Source: Gordonia namibiensis NBRC 108229 | Lineage (GTDB): Bacteria; Actinomycetota; Actinomycetes; Mycobacteriales; Mycobacteriaceae | DNA: 64,000 bases | Assembly (NCBI RefSeq): GCF_000298235.1 | Contig: NZ_BAHE01000056.1 | Location: 62,001-126,000 of the forward strand | Direction of reading: 5' to 3' | In this document: piece after piece, positions 17,673 to 24,657 of the stretch | How the letters are laid out: every line of letters begins with the position of its first letter | Position numbering within the stretch: position 1 is the stretch's first letter | The notes under the pieces: generated by a model | Told to the model about the DNA's origin: nothing | What the model saw: only the letters and a program-made list of their open reading frames with translations | Databases searched by the model: none | Position numbers and translations under genes: made by a program

Positions 17673-17861
17673 AACTCTCCACGGTATCTATGGGGTGTGA
17701 CAGGAGCGAACGATTTTCCGGCGTCTCCGGGTGTGTATAGGGGACAACTCAGGGCACGTCAGGGAACTCCGCTGTTCCTCGACAAGACTGACCGCCCGCC
17801 CCCACGGAACTCATCGGTCCGACGGCCCGAATACCGACGATCGATGTGAGATAGACGCTAG

Positions 17862-17883
17862 GACCTCAAGCTCGGTTGAAGTC
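17862..17883. promoter_or_regulatory. Imperfect 22-base palindrome upstream of the molybdate operon
   Basis: GACCTCAA and TTGAAGTC surround GCTCGG: 8-base arms with one mismatch. It lies 73 bases before the HTH-Mop gene in the 283-base divergent gap. The CCTCAAG core resembles SoxR/MerR-type operators, but no such regulator is in the window. Confidence 0.4.
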
Positions 17884-17955
17884 AAGAAACTGTGGATGTC
17901 CGTATCTGCGGAGTCTGACCGAGATACTCGACGCAGATGCGGATAGAGTGTCGCC

Positions 17956-18357
17956 GTGACTGCGATACGGATCAAGGATGCCGCGACTCTTCTCGGCGTC
18001 AGCGACGACACCGTCCGCCGATGGATCGCGTCCGGGGTGCTCGAGCAGTCCGACGACGGCCCGGTCGCGACGGTCGACGGCGCCCGGCTCGCGGAGCTGG
18101 CGCGCGAACGCGCGGTTGCCCCCGACGACGGAGCACCCGTCTCGCGGTCGGCCCGTAACCGTTTCACCGGTCTCGTCACCGAGGTGCTGATGGACGGCGT
18201 CATGGCGCAGGTGACGTTGCAGTGCGGTCCGTTCGAGGTCACGTCGCTGATGAGTGCGCAGTCGGCGCGTGAGCTGGAACTGGCGCCGGGGTCGGTCGCC
18301 ACCGCGATCGTGAAGTCGACGAATGTCATCGTCGAGACGACGCGAGGCGACCGATGA
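17956..18357 (+). CDS. HTH plus single Mop/TOBE-domain molybdate-binding protein
   Basis: 133 residues. The N-terminal MerR/excisionase-like HTH (IRIKDAATLLGVSDDTVRRWIASGVL) occupies residues 4-29 and a Mop/TOBE domain residues about 68-130 (SARNRFTGLVTEVLMDGVMAQVTLQCG, TSLMSAQSARELELAPGSVATAIVKSTNVIVE). Such small proteins bind molybdate or tungstate and probably sense it for the operon they precede. It overlaps modA by ATGA, which supports a joint operon and a regulatory role for the molybdate transporter. DNA binding is inferred from the HTH only. Confidence 0.85.
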   Translation: MTAIRIKDAATLLGVSDDTVRRWIASGVLEQSDDGPVATVDGARLAELARERAVAPDDGAPVSRSARNRFTGLVTEVLMDGVMAQVTLQCGPFEVTSLMSAQSARELELAPGSVATAIVKSTNVIVETTRGDR

Positions 18358-19100
18358 GGAGCTCGGTGGTCGCTCTGGTGGTGGCCGGGCTGCTCCTCGG
18401 TACGGGTTGCTCGTCGGGCACGGGTTCGGACGATTCGTCGACGCTCGACGTCTCGGCCGCGGCGTCGCTGAAGAAGACCTTCACCGCGATCGCCGAGGAA
18501 TTCGAGAAACAACATGCCGGCGTCGACGTCCGCCTGTCCTTCGACGGGTCGTCGACCCTCGCCAACCAGATACAGCAGGGTGCACCCGCCGATGTCTTCG
18601 CGAGCGCCGACGAGAAGAGCATGGCAAAACTCGGCGGCCTGGCGGTCGACCCGAAAATCTTCGCGACCAACACCCTGGTGATCGTCACCGCGCGTGGAAA
18701 CCCGCTGGGGGTCAACTCCTTCGCCGATCTCGCGAAACCCGGCGTGACCGCCGTGGTGTGCCAGTCGGCGCAGCCCTGCGGGGCCGCGACCGATGTGGTG
18801 GAGAAGAACACGGGGATCACCATCGACGCGGTGTCGGAGGAACAATCGGTGAGCGCGGTACTCACCAAGGTGACGGCCGGGCAGGCCGACGCCGGGGTCG
18901 TGTATGTGACCGACGCCCGCGCGGCCGGCGACCAGGTGGCCATGGTGACCGATCCGGCGTTCGCGGACGTGGTGAACGCGTACCCGATCGCGACGGTCGA
19001 TGGTGCGGAGGACGGCGAGCTGGGTACGCAGTTCGTGGACCTCGTCCTCGGTGAGAGCGGGCAGCGCATCTTGCGCGACGCGGGCTTCGGTGCGCCATGA
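18354..19100 (+). CDS. modA: Molybdate ABC transporter substrate-binding lipoprotein
   Basis: 248 residues with a lipoprotein signal: hydrophobic VVALVVAGLLLGTG then the lipobox Cys at LGTGC. Mature ModA features: LDVSAAASLKKTFTAIAEEFE near residue 28, FDGSSTLANQIQQGAPADVFASAD (oxyanion-binding serines), and IAT.DGAEDGELGTQFVDLVLGESGQRIL near the end. Captures molybdate outside the membrane for ModBC. Overlaps both neighbours by four bases. Confidence 0.93.
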   Translation: MRSSVVALVVAGLLLGTGCSSGTGSDDSSTLDVSAAASLKKTFTAIAEEFEKQHAGVDVRLSFDGSSTLANQIQQGAPADVFASADEKSMAKLGGLAVDPKIFATNTLVIVTARGNPLGVNSFADLAKPGVTAVVCQSAQPCGAATDVVEKNTGITIDAVSEEQSVSAVLTKVTAGQADAGVVYVTDARAAGDQVAMVTDPAFADVVNAYPIATVDGAEDGELGTQFVDLVLGESGQRILRDAGFGAP

Positions 19101-19918
19101 CCATGCGTGCGGGACTCGTTCGTCGTGATCCGACAGGTTTGCCGGCCTGGACCTACGTCCTGGCCGCGCTGGGCGTCCTGCTCATCGTCCTGCCGCCGTT
19201 GGCGCTGTTGTTCCGATCGCCCTGGGACACCTTTGTCGAGCAGGTGACGTCGCCGTCTTCGCTTGACGCGCTACGGCTCTCGCTGATCACCGCGACGATC
19301 AGCACCCTCTGCTGTCTGCTGATCGGAGTGCCGATGGCGGTGATCTTTGCGCGTTATGACGGGGGGGTCGTGCGGGTGGTGCGCTCGCTGGTTCTACTGC
19401 CGCTGGTCCTGCCGCCGGTGGTCGGTGGCCTGGCCCTGCTGTACACCTTCGGTCGGCTGGGGATCGTCGGCGAACATCTGCATGACGCCGGGATCGACAT
19501 TGCTTTCACGACCACGGCGGTGGTGCTGGCGCAGACGTTCGTCGCGCTGCCGTTCCTGGTGATCAGCGTCGAAGGTGCTGTGCGGGTGGTGGGTACGCGC
19601 TACGAGGAGGTGGCTGCGACGCTCGGCGCGGGACCGACTCGGACGCTGTGGCGGGTCACGCTACCGCTGGTGGCGCCGTCGCTTCTCGCCGGGTTGGTGC
19701 TCGCATTCGCCCGTGCACTCGGCGAGTTCGGTGCGACGATCACGTTCGCCGGCAATGCACCCGGCATCACGCAGACCGCTCCGCTGGCCATCTACGTGTC
19801 GGCGATCGACGACCCGCAGGCCGCGATCCCGTTGTCGCTCATCCTCGTTGTGCTCTCGCTGGTCATCGTCGTGGGTGTGCACAGTCGGCGCCGGCGGACC
19901 GGGACGGGTGCGCTGTGA
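19097..19918 (+). CDS. modB: Molybdate ABC transporter permease
   Basis: 273 residues, about six helices. The ABC permease EAA loop is EEVAATLGAGPTRTLWRVTLPL, and a helix with LALLYTFGRLG follows VVGG. LGEFGATITFAGNAPG is typical of ModB/CysT-type permeases. Overlaps modA and modC by ATGA and GTGA respectively, so all are translationally coupled. Forms the membrane channel for molybdate. Confidence 0.92.
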   Translation: MTMRAGLVRRDPTGLPAWTYVLAALGVLLIVLPPLALLFRSPWDTFVEQVTSPSSLDALRLSLITATISTLCCLLIGVPMAVIFARYDGGVVRVVRSLVLLPLVLPPVVGGLALLYTFGRLGIVGEHLHDAGIDIAFTTTAVVLAQTFVALPFLVISVEGAVRVVGTRYEEVAATLGAGPTRTLWRVTLPLVAPSLLAGLVLAFARALGEFGATITFAGNAPGITQTAPLAIYVSAIDDPQAAIPLSLILVVLSLVIVVGVHSRRRRTGTGAL

Positions 19919-21009
19919 ACGCCGCGGATCTGATGGTCGTCATCGACCAGGCGAGGCCGCCGCTGTCCGTGGAACATCGGTTCGTGGCCGGCCGGACGAC
20001 TGCGATCGTGGGCCCGAACGGTGCCGGAAAGTCGACGATGTTGCGGGTCATCGCGGGTCTGCTCCGCGGAGGCGATGCTTCAAGGATCGCCCTGGGGGAC
20101 GAGGTGTTTCGGGACGGTCGAGTGTCCGTGCCGCCCCATCGCCGGGGTGTCTCGCTGCTGTCGCAGGAGGCGCGCCTGTTCCCGCACCTGACGGTCGCCG
20201 AGAACGTGGCGTTCGCGCCGTCCGCGCAGCGGTTGTCGCGGGGCGAGGTGCGGGAGCGGGTCGAGCGGTGGTTGACGGCGACGGAAGTCGCGGATCTCGC
20301 CGACCGTAAGCCCGACGAGTTGTCCGGCGGTCAGGCGCAGCGTGTCGCGATCGCGAGGGCGCTCGCTGCCGAACCCCGGATTCTGCTGCTGGACGAGCCG
20401 TTCCGTGCGTTGGACGTCGATGTGGCAAGTCGTCTGCGGGCGTTGCTCCGAGGCCTGCTCGCCGATCACGTCCGTACCACGATCATGGTCACCCACGACC
20501 CGGTCGACGCTCTCGGGTTAGCCGAGGACATCGTCGTTCTGGATCAGGGTCGGATCGTCGAATCCGGTTCCACGCGTGAGGTGTTGACCAACCCAGGGTC
20601 GAGGTTCAGTGCGTCGCTGTCCGGCCTCAACTTGTTCGTGGGGCGTGTGGGCGAGGCTTCGACGGTGGTCGACGAGGCAGGCAATCACGTCGTCGGGCTG
20701 GTGGGCGAGGACGTGCCCGCCGGTGGTCTTGTCTCGGGAACACCCGCTGCGGCGACCTTCTCGCCTCGGGCTGTCGCAGTGTATCTCGAAGAGCCACATG
20801 GCAGTCCGCGAACGACGCTCCGTGCGACCGTCCGCGACGTGGTCCCACGCGGCGATCACGCGCTGGTGAACACCGACGTCGGCGATCAGGTCGTCGCGGC
20901 CGAGGTCACCTGGTCCGCGGTCGCCGACCTGGGGCTTGTCACCGGGCTCGACGTCGTGCTGGTGGTGAAAGCGAGCGAGGTTCGGGTCAGCGCGGTCGTC
21001 GAGCGGTGA
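19915..21009 (+). CDS. modC: Molybdate ABC transporter ATPase
   Basis: 364 residues from the GTG at 19915, overlapping the modB stop; longer upstream readings run through modB. Walker A GPNGAGKST, Q-loop LLSQEARLFPHLTV, signature LSGGQAQRVAIARAL, Walker B ILLLDEPFRALD, switch MVTHDPVDALGL. The C-terminal extension (about residues 285-360) is a TOBE/Mop-type regulatory domain (TTLRATVRDVVPRGDHALVNTDVG). Energises molybdate import. Confidence 0.92.
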   Translation: MNAADLMVVIDQARPPLSVEHRFVAGRTTAIVGPNGAGKSTMLRVIAGLLRGGDASRIALGDEVFRDGRVSVPPHRRGVSLLSQEARLFPHLTVAENVAFAPSAQRLSRGEVRERVERWLTATEVADLADRKPDELSGGQAQRVAIARALAAEPRILLLDEPFRALDVDVASRLRALLRGLLADHVRTTIMVTHDPVDALGLAEDIVVLDQGRIVESGSTREVLTNPGSRFSASLSGLNLFVGRVGEASTVVDEAGNHVVGLVGEDVPAGGLVSGTPAAATFSPRAVAVYLEEPHGSPRTTLRATVRDVVPRGDHALVNTDVGDQVVAAEVTWSAVADLGLVTGLDVVLVVKASEVRVSAVVER

Positions 21010-21034
21010 CGGGCAGACGTCATTTCGACTGTGC

Positions 21035-21050
21035 GACTTCGATCGAAGTC
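21035..21050. repeat. Perfect 16-base palindrome related to the loop of the 79-base repeat
   Basis: GACTTCGATCGAAGTC is a perfect palindrome. The 79-base repeats at 23841 and 24579 carry the closely similar AGACGTCGATCGAAGTCT in their loops. It sits just after modC and just before the remnant of a tail-anchored gene (21085-21180), the same relative order as the full repeat shows at 23841-23929. Confidence 0.55.
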
Positions 21051-21084
21051 TGGGGGTCGGGTTTGCGTCTGGGGGTCGCGGGTT

Positions 21085-21180
21085 TCAGGAGAAGAGTCCG
21101 TGCCCGACGAACAACAGGGTCACAGTAAACGTGCCTCCGAAGGGCGTACGCACTTGGATCGCCGTGTCGCCGTCCTGATC
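21085..21180 (-). pseudogene. Remnant of a tail-anchored small membrane protein gene
   Basis: Reading the minus strand, a frame ending at TGA (21087-21089) encodes ...GGTFTVTLLFVGHGLFS, which matches the end of the intact protein at 23929-24132 (VAFVAGLFIGLGLFS). The DNA after the stop side is also similar (GAGAAGAGTCCGTGCCCGA versus GAGAAAAGCCCCAGCCCGA). The frame closes upstream without an ATG or ribosome site, so it is most likely a decayed copy. Coordinates are approximate. Confidence 0.4.
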
Positions 21181-21706
21181 ATGGGATCACCGGACGTATG
21201 GTCGCGGATAGCCATTGTTGTTCGAGTTCCTGAAGCTCTGTTTCTATGAAACCCCACATCTCGCTGGTGGCCGTTGCAGTAAGAATTGCCAGAGCCGACT
21301 GACCCGACGGTGTGCGGTATGCGAGCTGCGACCGCCTCAGGTGCAGATCGAGATTGCTCGCCACGTAACTGCCCTCGTCGACACACAGATATCCGTCGAG
21401 GTCTGTCGAATGGCTGAGAACTAGTGCTTCGGGGAGCGCTGTTACGTCGAGTGATGTGTCAATTTCGGCCAAGCGGATCGGTTCAATCGAACTAATCGTG
21501 AAGTACTGGGCGACCACGTTCGAAACAAAAGGGGGCAGAGGGGATTCGGAGCGAAGCAGGATGCGACTTGCCATCGCTTCGCGACAGGAAGCCTCGTCAG
21601 CGTCGTACCATGCGGATGCAGGGGTGAACTTCATCTCGGGTAGGAGCGAGTGAAGAGTGGCGGTGCTGCCGTAGTTCGCGTAGGCGTACTCGAGCGCGGA
21701 AATCAC
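21179..21706 (-). CDS. Hypothetical protein at the end of the ESX effector cassette
   Basis: 175 residues from a GTG at 21706 with AAAGG 7 bases upstream. Composition is that of a soluble acidic protein (MISALEYAYANYGSTATLHSLLPE at the start; FIETELQELEQQWLS at the end). No family recognised. The DNA looks less GC-rich than neighbouring chromosomal genes, as often seen in effector-immunity islands. It follows the effector and two small membrane proteins on the same strand, a position often taken by immunity proteins, but there is no direct evidence. Confidence 0.6.
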   Translation of the reverse strand: MISALEYAYANYGSTATLHSLLPEMKFTPASAWYDADEASCREAMASRILLRSESPLPPFVSNVVAQYFTISSIEPIRLAEIDTSLDVTALPEALVLSHSTDLDGYLCVDEGSYVASNLDLHLRRSQLAYRTPSGQSALAILTATATSEMWGFIETELQELEQQWLSATIRPVIP

Positions 21707-21775
21707 CGGTAACCTTTCTGCCGACAGGGGTGCACTTCGCGACTGTAATCCAGGAGTCGGCGTAGCATTCTGGCG

Positions 21776-21913
21776 CTAAATCAGCCAATACCCGATTGCG
21801 ATTCCCAACGCGAACGCCAGTGCTGGGAATGTGACAAAGGTGGCGAGGGTGCCGCGAAAGTAGGTCGCGGGTTGGCGCCATTTTCTCGGCGTATTTTCAC
21901 GTTCCGAAGACAT
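21776..21913 (-). CDS. Tail-anchored small membrane protein, subfamily 1 (copy E)
   Basis: 45 residues: a basic, polar head (ENTPRKWRQPATYFRGTLAT) followed by one C-terminal helix (FPALAFALGIAIGYWLI) that ends at the stop. GGACGAG lies 6 bases before the ATG. It closely resembles the protein at 24132-24266 (RWRRPKTYLTGRFSMLVTYP): both share RWRxPxTY(F/L)xG and (F/L)VT(F/Y)P before a Gly-rich helix. Likely inserted in the cytoplasmic membrane with the N-terminus inside. Located downstream of the ESX effector in the same strand. Function unknown; immunity or secretion accessory are possible. Confidence 0.65.
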   Translation of the reverse strand: MSSERENTPRKWRQPATYFRGTLATFVTFPALAFALGIAIGYWLI

Positions 21914-21975
21914 TGTGTCTCGTCCTGTCGACTAGGAAGCCTGAAGACTACGGTGGGTATTCTTAATCGGCGCGA

Positions 21976-22158
21976 TCATGATCCAAGCCAATGCCCGACG
22001 AGTATGCCGAGGGCGAGTGCCACACCTGCAGGTAGGTTCTGCAGGTACGTTCCGAACCAAACTCCTGCGTCGGAAAAATAGTAAGCCAACCCGCGGTGAT
22101 CGTCGTTGGCCTGATGTCGTGGCCGCCCGTGAGCCGGATCTCTCGATGTGAACGGCAT
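21976..22158 (-). CDS. Tail-anchored small membrane protein, subfamily 2 (copy D)
   Basis: 60 residues starting at an ATG with GGAGGGAG 8 bases upstream, 32 bases after the effector stop. Polar head with RGLAYYFSDAGVWFGTYLQN, then the tail helix LPAGVALALGILVGHWLGS. The tail has the LPxxxxxxxG(L/I/V)x(V/I)G pattern shared with the proteins at 23929 and 24292. Being next to the effector gene, it is the best single candidate for a membrane immunity protein against a pore-forming toxin, which remains a hypothesis. Confidence 0.68.
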   Translation of the reverse strand: MPFTSRDPAHGRPRHQANDDHRGLAYYFSDAGVWFGTYLQNLPAGVALALGILVGHWLGS

Positions 22159-22190
22159 TAACTAACTCCCTCCCGCGTGGACAAAGTGAC

Positions 22191-23357
22191 TTACCCTCCC
22201 GTTATCGATTTGGCCAGATCGGAACCCCACTTGCTCCCGATTGCCGCGCCGATCCCGGCGCCGACCAACGTCCCTACTGGTCCCGCGAAGGAACCCACGG
22301 CGGCTCCGACTGCCCACCCACCGATCGCGCCACCCGCGATTGATCCTGCGGAAGCGGCCGCAGCGTCCACAACGCCCTGCTCGCCGCGTGCGACTGCGCC
22401 GAACTCGTCTACGAGGGTGACCGCAATACCTATGCCGTTGATTCGCTTGCCGAGCGTTGTCGCCGTGGAACTGATGCGTGCTGATCGTTCTGGGGTCACT
22501 CCCGACCTGTTTGCGGCGTGACTTCGCCGGTCCGGATTGAAATCGTGGGCAATGTCCTGTGCTCTTCGCTGGAGAGCAGCGAATGCTGCTGTAGCAGCTG
22601 CACTCTTTGGATCAATTCCCTTGAGCCCCACGGCGGCGAGTGCGTACTCGAGCCTCGAGCTCTCGATCGTGCACAACTCCCCATTGGCCAGCTGCTCCAA
22701 CTGGGCCGGGGTAAAACCCATGGCTCGAAGGTAGCGCCCGCGTTGCTCGGGTGTCGCCGTGCCGTCCCGCACTGCTTTTGCGTCACTCTCGGCGAGCGTG
22801 GGGTCGGCAGTTCCGCGATTAGCGGCGATGGTCGCCGGTGTGATGCCGCCGATCTCGCCAAGTGCACCGTTGATGCCATCGCGAGTGGCAGTCACTGTGT
22901 CGTCTGCAGCTGTAGCGAGGCCTGACAGCGCGGACTGGTGCTCGAACGCTTCGCCGGCGTCGAACTCGGCGCCCTCCGGAGCGCGGGCGGGATCGAAGTT
23001 GATCGCGTAGCCGCGGCTTCCACGGTCGAGGATGTAACCCCGGCTGTCGGCGAGTGTGGTCCGGCTTTCCAAGGCGGCGATGGCGTTGCGAATGTTGGTT
23101 GCGCCGGTCTGCAAGACCTCTGCAAGATCGCCGAACTCGTCGGCGGTGTTTCTAATCCATCGAGTGACGCCCTCTGCCCGGGTGTCGGCAGCGCCGCGAG
23201 CCTCCCCGTGCCATTGTGCAGCAGCCAGGTTGAGCACCGGGTTGCCTGCCTTGGGCGCTTCGACCTCCAGATGTGCCTGCAGTCGCACGACGCCGAAGGC
23301 GATCTGCGCCATGACCTCGGGCTTCCACGAGGTCACCTCGTTGTAACTGGGTGGCAT
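22191..23357 (-). CDS. ESX/type VII secretion effector-like protein with glycine-rich C-terminus
   Basis: 388 residues. The N-terminal half is a long helical ESX-substrate domain starting MPPSYNEVTSWKPE, with a WxG motif in AAQWHGEARGAAD near residue 47, a signature of WXG-type helical hairpins. The C-terminal 60 residues (GSIAGGAIGGWAVGAAVGS, GTLVGAGIGAAIGSKWG) form a glycine-zipper-like hydrophobic segment that could insert in membranes. It starts 6 bases after the WXG-like gene, the usual order of a secretion chaperone/partner and its effector. From memory it resembles the Rv2077c-type mycobacterial family. No enzyme motif was found, so a pore-forming activity is only a suggestion. Confidence 0.72.
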   Translation of the reverse strand: MPPSYNEVTSWKPEVMAQIAFGVVRLQAHLEVEAPKAGNPVLNLAAAQWHGEARGAADTRAEGVTRWIRNTADEFGDLAEVLQTGATNIRNAIAALESRTTLADSRGYILDRGSRGYAINFDPARAPEGAEFDAGEAFEHQSALSGLATAADDTVTATRDGINGALGEIGGITPATIAANRGTADPTLAESDAKAVRDGTATPEQRGRYLRAMGFTPAQLEQLANGELCTIESSRLEYALAAVGLKGIDPKSAAATAAFAALQRRAQDIAHDFNPDRRSHAANRSGVTPERSARISSTATTLGKRINGIGIAVTLVDEFGAVARGEQGVVDAAAASAGSIAGGAIGGWAVGAAVGSFAGPVGTLVGAGIGAAIGSKWGSDLAKSITGG

Positions 23358-23363
23358 GGGTCT

Positions 23364-23759
23364 TTACTGCACCGACAACAGGATCTCGAGGGGGACAACG
23401 TGTTGCTTCTGATCGCCATCCCGCGAGGGGTAGGGAGTGGCCGCCGAGATCTCTCCGGCACTCTTCGTGTCGGTCTCGACCGTCGTGTGTTTGGCGTCCA
23501 CCACCAGCTCCGAGAACGCGGCCACCGCGCCGGACAGGTTGGCCAGCGCCGTGGCAATGCGTTCGTCTGCGGTGGCTGCCACGACTGCCATGTCGGCGGT
23601 CGCACCCTTGAAGTTGCCGGCCAGTTCACCGAAGGTCGACGATGTGCCCTCGAGGCCTGCGTACGACGTCAGCTCGAGCGCCATCAACCGTGAGGCGCAG
23701 TTCGAGACATCCGTCGCTGCGGTGTCGAGTGCTGATGGGTCAACAACCAAGTCCGACAC
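23364..23759 (-). CDS. WXG100-like ESX substrate/partner protein
   Basis: 131 residues from the GTG at 23759, preceded by AAGGGGGG; an upstream in-frame start at 23807 lacks a ribosome site. About 100 residues of two helices: VVDPSALDTAATDVSNCASRL, a turn near TSYAGLEGTSSTFGELAGNF, and ATADERIATALANLSGAVAAF. No strict WxG at the turn, but overall length and layout match DUF6317-like WXG relatives encoded directly before long ESX effectors. Probably forms a heterodimer with the N-terminal domain of the next protein for secretion. Confidence 0.7.
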   Translation of the reverse strand: MSDLVVDPSALDTAATDVSNCASRLMALELTSYAGLEGTSSTFGELAGNFKGATADMAVVAATADERIATALANLSGAVAAFSELVVDAKHTTVETDTKSAGEISAATPYPSRDGDQKQHVVPLEILLSVQ

Positions 23760-23840
23760 AAATCCCCCCTTTGATGTCGCGAACCACCATAGATGTTCGG
23801 TCGTCACCGTAGTTCGTCAGGTCGCGGCCTGCAGATCTCG

Positions 23841-23919
23841 ATCCACAGCCAACCGGCGAACCTCAACTCGACTCACAGACGTCGATCGAAGTCTGCCGGT
23901 CGAGTTGAGGTTCGCCGGT
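23841..23919. repeat. 79-base hairpin repeat, copy 1
   Basis: Identical to 24579-24657. Within it, 21-base perfect arms (23852-23872 and 23899-23919, starting ACCGGCGAACC) enclose a 26-base loop that itself contains the near-palindrome AGACGTCGATCGAAGTCT. It starts 9 bases after a small membrane gene's stop on the minus strand and could terminate that transcript, although no T-run follows. Confidence 0.9.
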
Positions 23920-23928
23920 GGCGTGCCT

Positions 23929-24132
23929 CTACGAGAAAAGCCCCAGCCCGATGAACAAGCCCGCAACGAACGCGACGACGGACGGCAGTGTTTCGAGCTT
24001 CCACTTGAGTTGCTTCCATGTGTACCCGAACCAGTAAGACCAGCCTCGCGGAAAGTCTTCGTCAAGGTGACGCGGTGTGTACCGGCGTCCGCTGCGCATC
24101 AATGGCGGGCCGTTGTAGGGGTCTTCAGCCAT
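23929..24132 (-). CDS. Tail-anchored small membrane protein, subfamily 2 (copy C)
   Basis: 67 residues. The ATG overlaps the previous stop by one base (TGATG). Polar, aromatic-rich head (PRGWSYWFGYTWKQLKWKLE) and tail helix LPSVVAFVAGLFIGLGLFS ending at the stop. The head resembles copy D (Arg-Gly, Tyr/Trp-rich, then L-x-x-L-P), and the tail matches copies A and D. The 79-base hairpin lies right after it. Function unknown. Confidence 0.68.
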   Translation of the reverse strand: MAEDPYNGPPLMRSGRRYTPRHLDEDFPRGWSYWFGYTWKQLKWKLETLPSVVAFVAGLFIGLGLFS

Positions 24133-24266
24133 CACCGGACCATCAGGTAGGCGACGAGGAGGCCGAGGCAGAAGGACGAGATCGGGTAGGTGACGAGCAT
24201 GGAGAACCGGCCCGTCAGATAGGTCTTCGGCCGGCGCCACCGGCCGGTATGCATATCTTCGGTCAT
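24132..24266 (-). CDS. Tail-anchored small membrane protein, subfamily 1 (copy B)
   Basis: 44 residues from an ATG preceded by GGGGGTG. Head MTEDMHTGRWRRPKTYLTG and tail YPISSFCLGLLVAYLMVR. It is a close relative of copy E at 21776, so the B-C pair upstream of the effector mirrors the E-D pair downstream of it. Translationally coupled to copy C. Confidence 0.65.
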   Translation of the reverse strand: MTEDMHTGRWRRPKTYLTGRFSMLVTYPISSFCLGLLVAYLMVR

Positions 24267-24291
24267 CTCACCCCCGCGCTCCACTGCATGA

Positions 24292-24519
24292 TCATCTCCA
24301 AACGCTGACACCGACGAATACCCCGAACGCGAATCCGATGAACGACGGCAAGCACTCCAGCCACAGCTGTACGCGTTCCCTGATGTCGTCGACGAATTCC
24401 TGGCGCGCCCGGTCGCGACGTTCCGCCCACTTCTCCTGCGGTGTGCGGGTGTCCACTCCGCGGTGTCGTCCGGAGTAGCGGCGCGTGCTTCGCCAGTTTT
24501 CCGATCGTCCTCGGTCCAC
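24292..24519 (-). CDS. Tail-anchored small membrane protein, subfamily 2 (copy A)
   Basis: 75 residues from a GTG at 24519, with AGAGGG 6 bases upstream. Charged helical head (PQEKWAERRDRARQEF, DDIRERVQLWLE) and tail CLPSFIGFAFGVFVGVSVWR. The tail aligns with copy C with the same 8-residue spacing between Pro and Gly. It is the first gene of the cluster on the minus strand; the second 79-base repeat lies upstream of it. Confidence 0.62.
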   Translation of the reverse strand: MDRGRSENWRSTRRYSGRHRGVDTRTPQEKWAERRDRARQEFVDDIRERVQLWLECLPSFIGFAFGVFVGVSVWR

Positions 24520-24578
24520 GCTGCCCTCTTTCCTCGTCGAGACAGCGTAATTCGTGGCGGCCGGACCGCGCGAACGCC

Positions 24579-24657
24579 ATCCACAGCCAACCGGCGAACC
24601 TCAACTCGACTCACAGACGTCGATCGAAGTCTGCCGGTCGAGTTGAGGTTCGCCGGT
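24579..24657. repeat. 79-base hairpin repeat, copy 2
   Basis: Base-for-base identical to 23841-23919, arms at 24590-24610 and 24637-24657. Its last base is the first base of the stop codon of the adenylate cyclase gene (minus strand), so the hairpin directly follows that gene. The two copies bracket the A-B-C group of small membrane genes as direct repeats. Confidence 0.9.
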
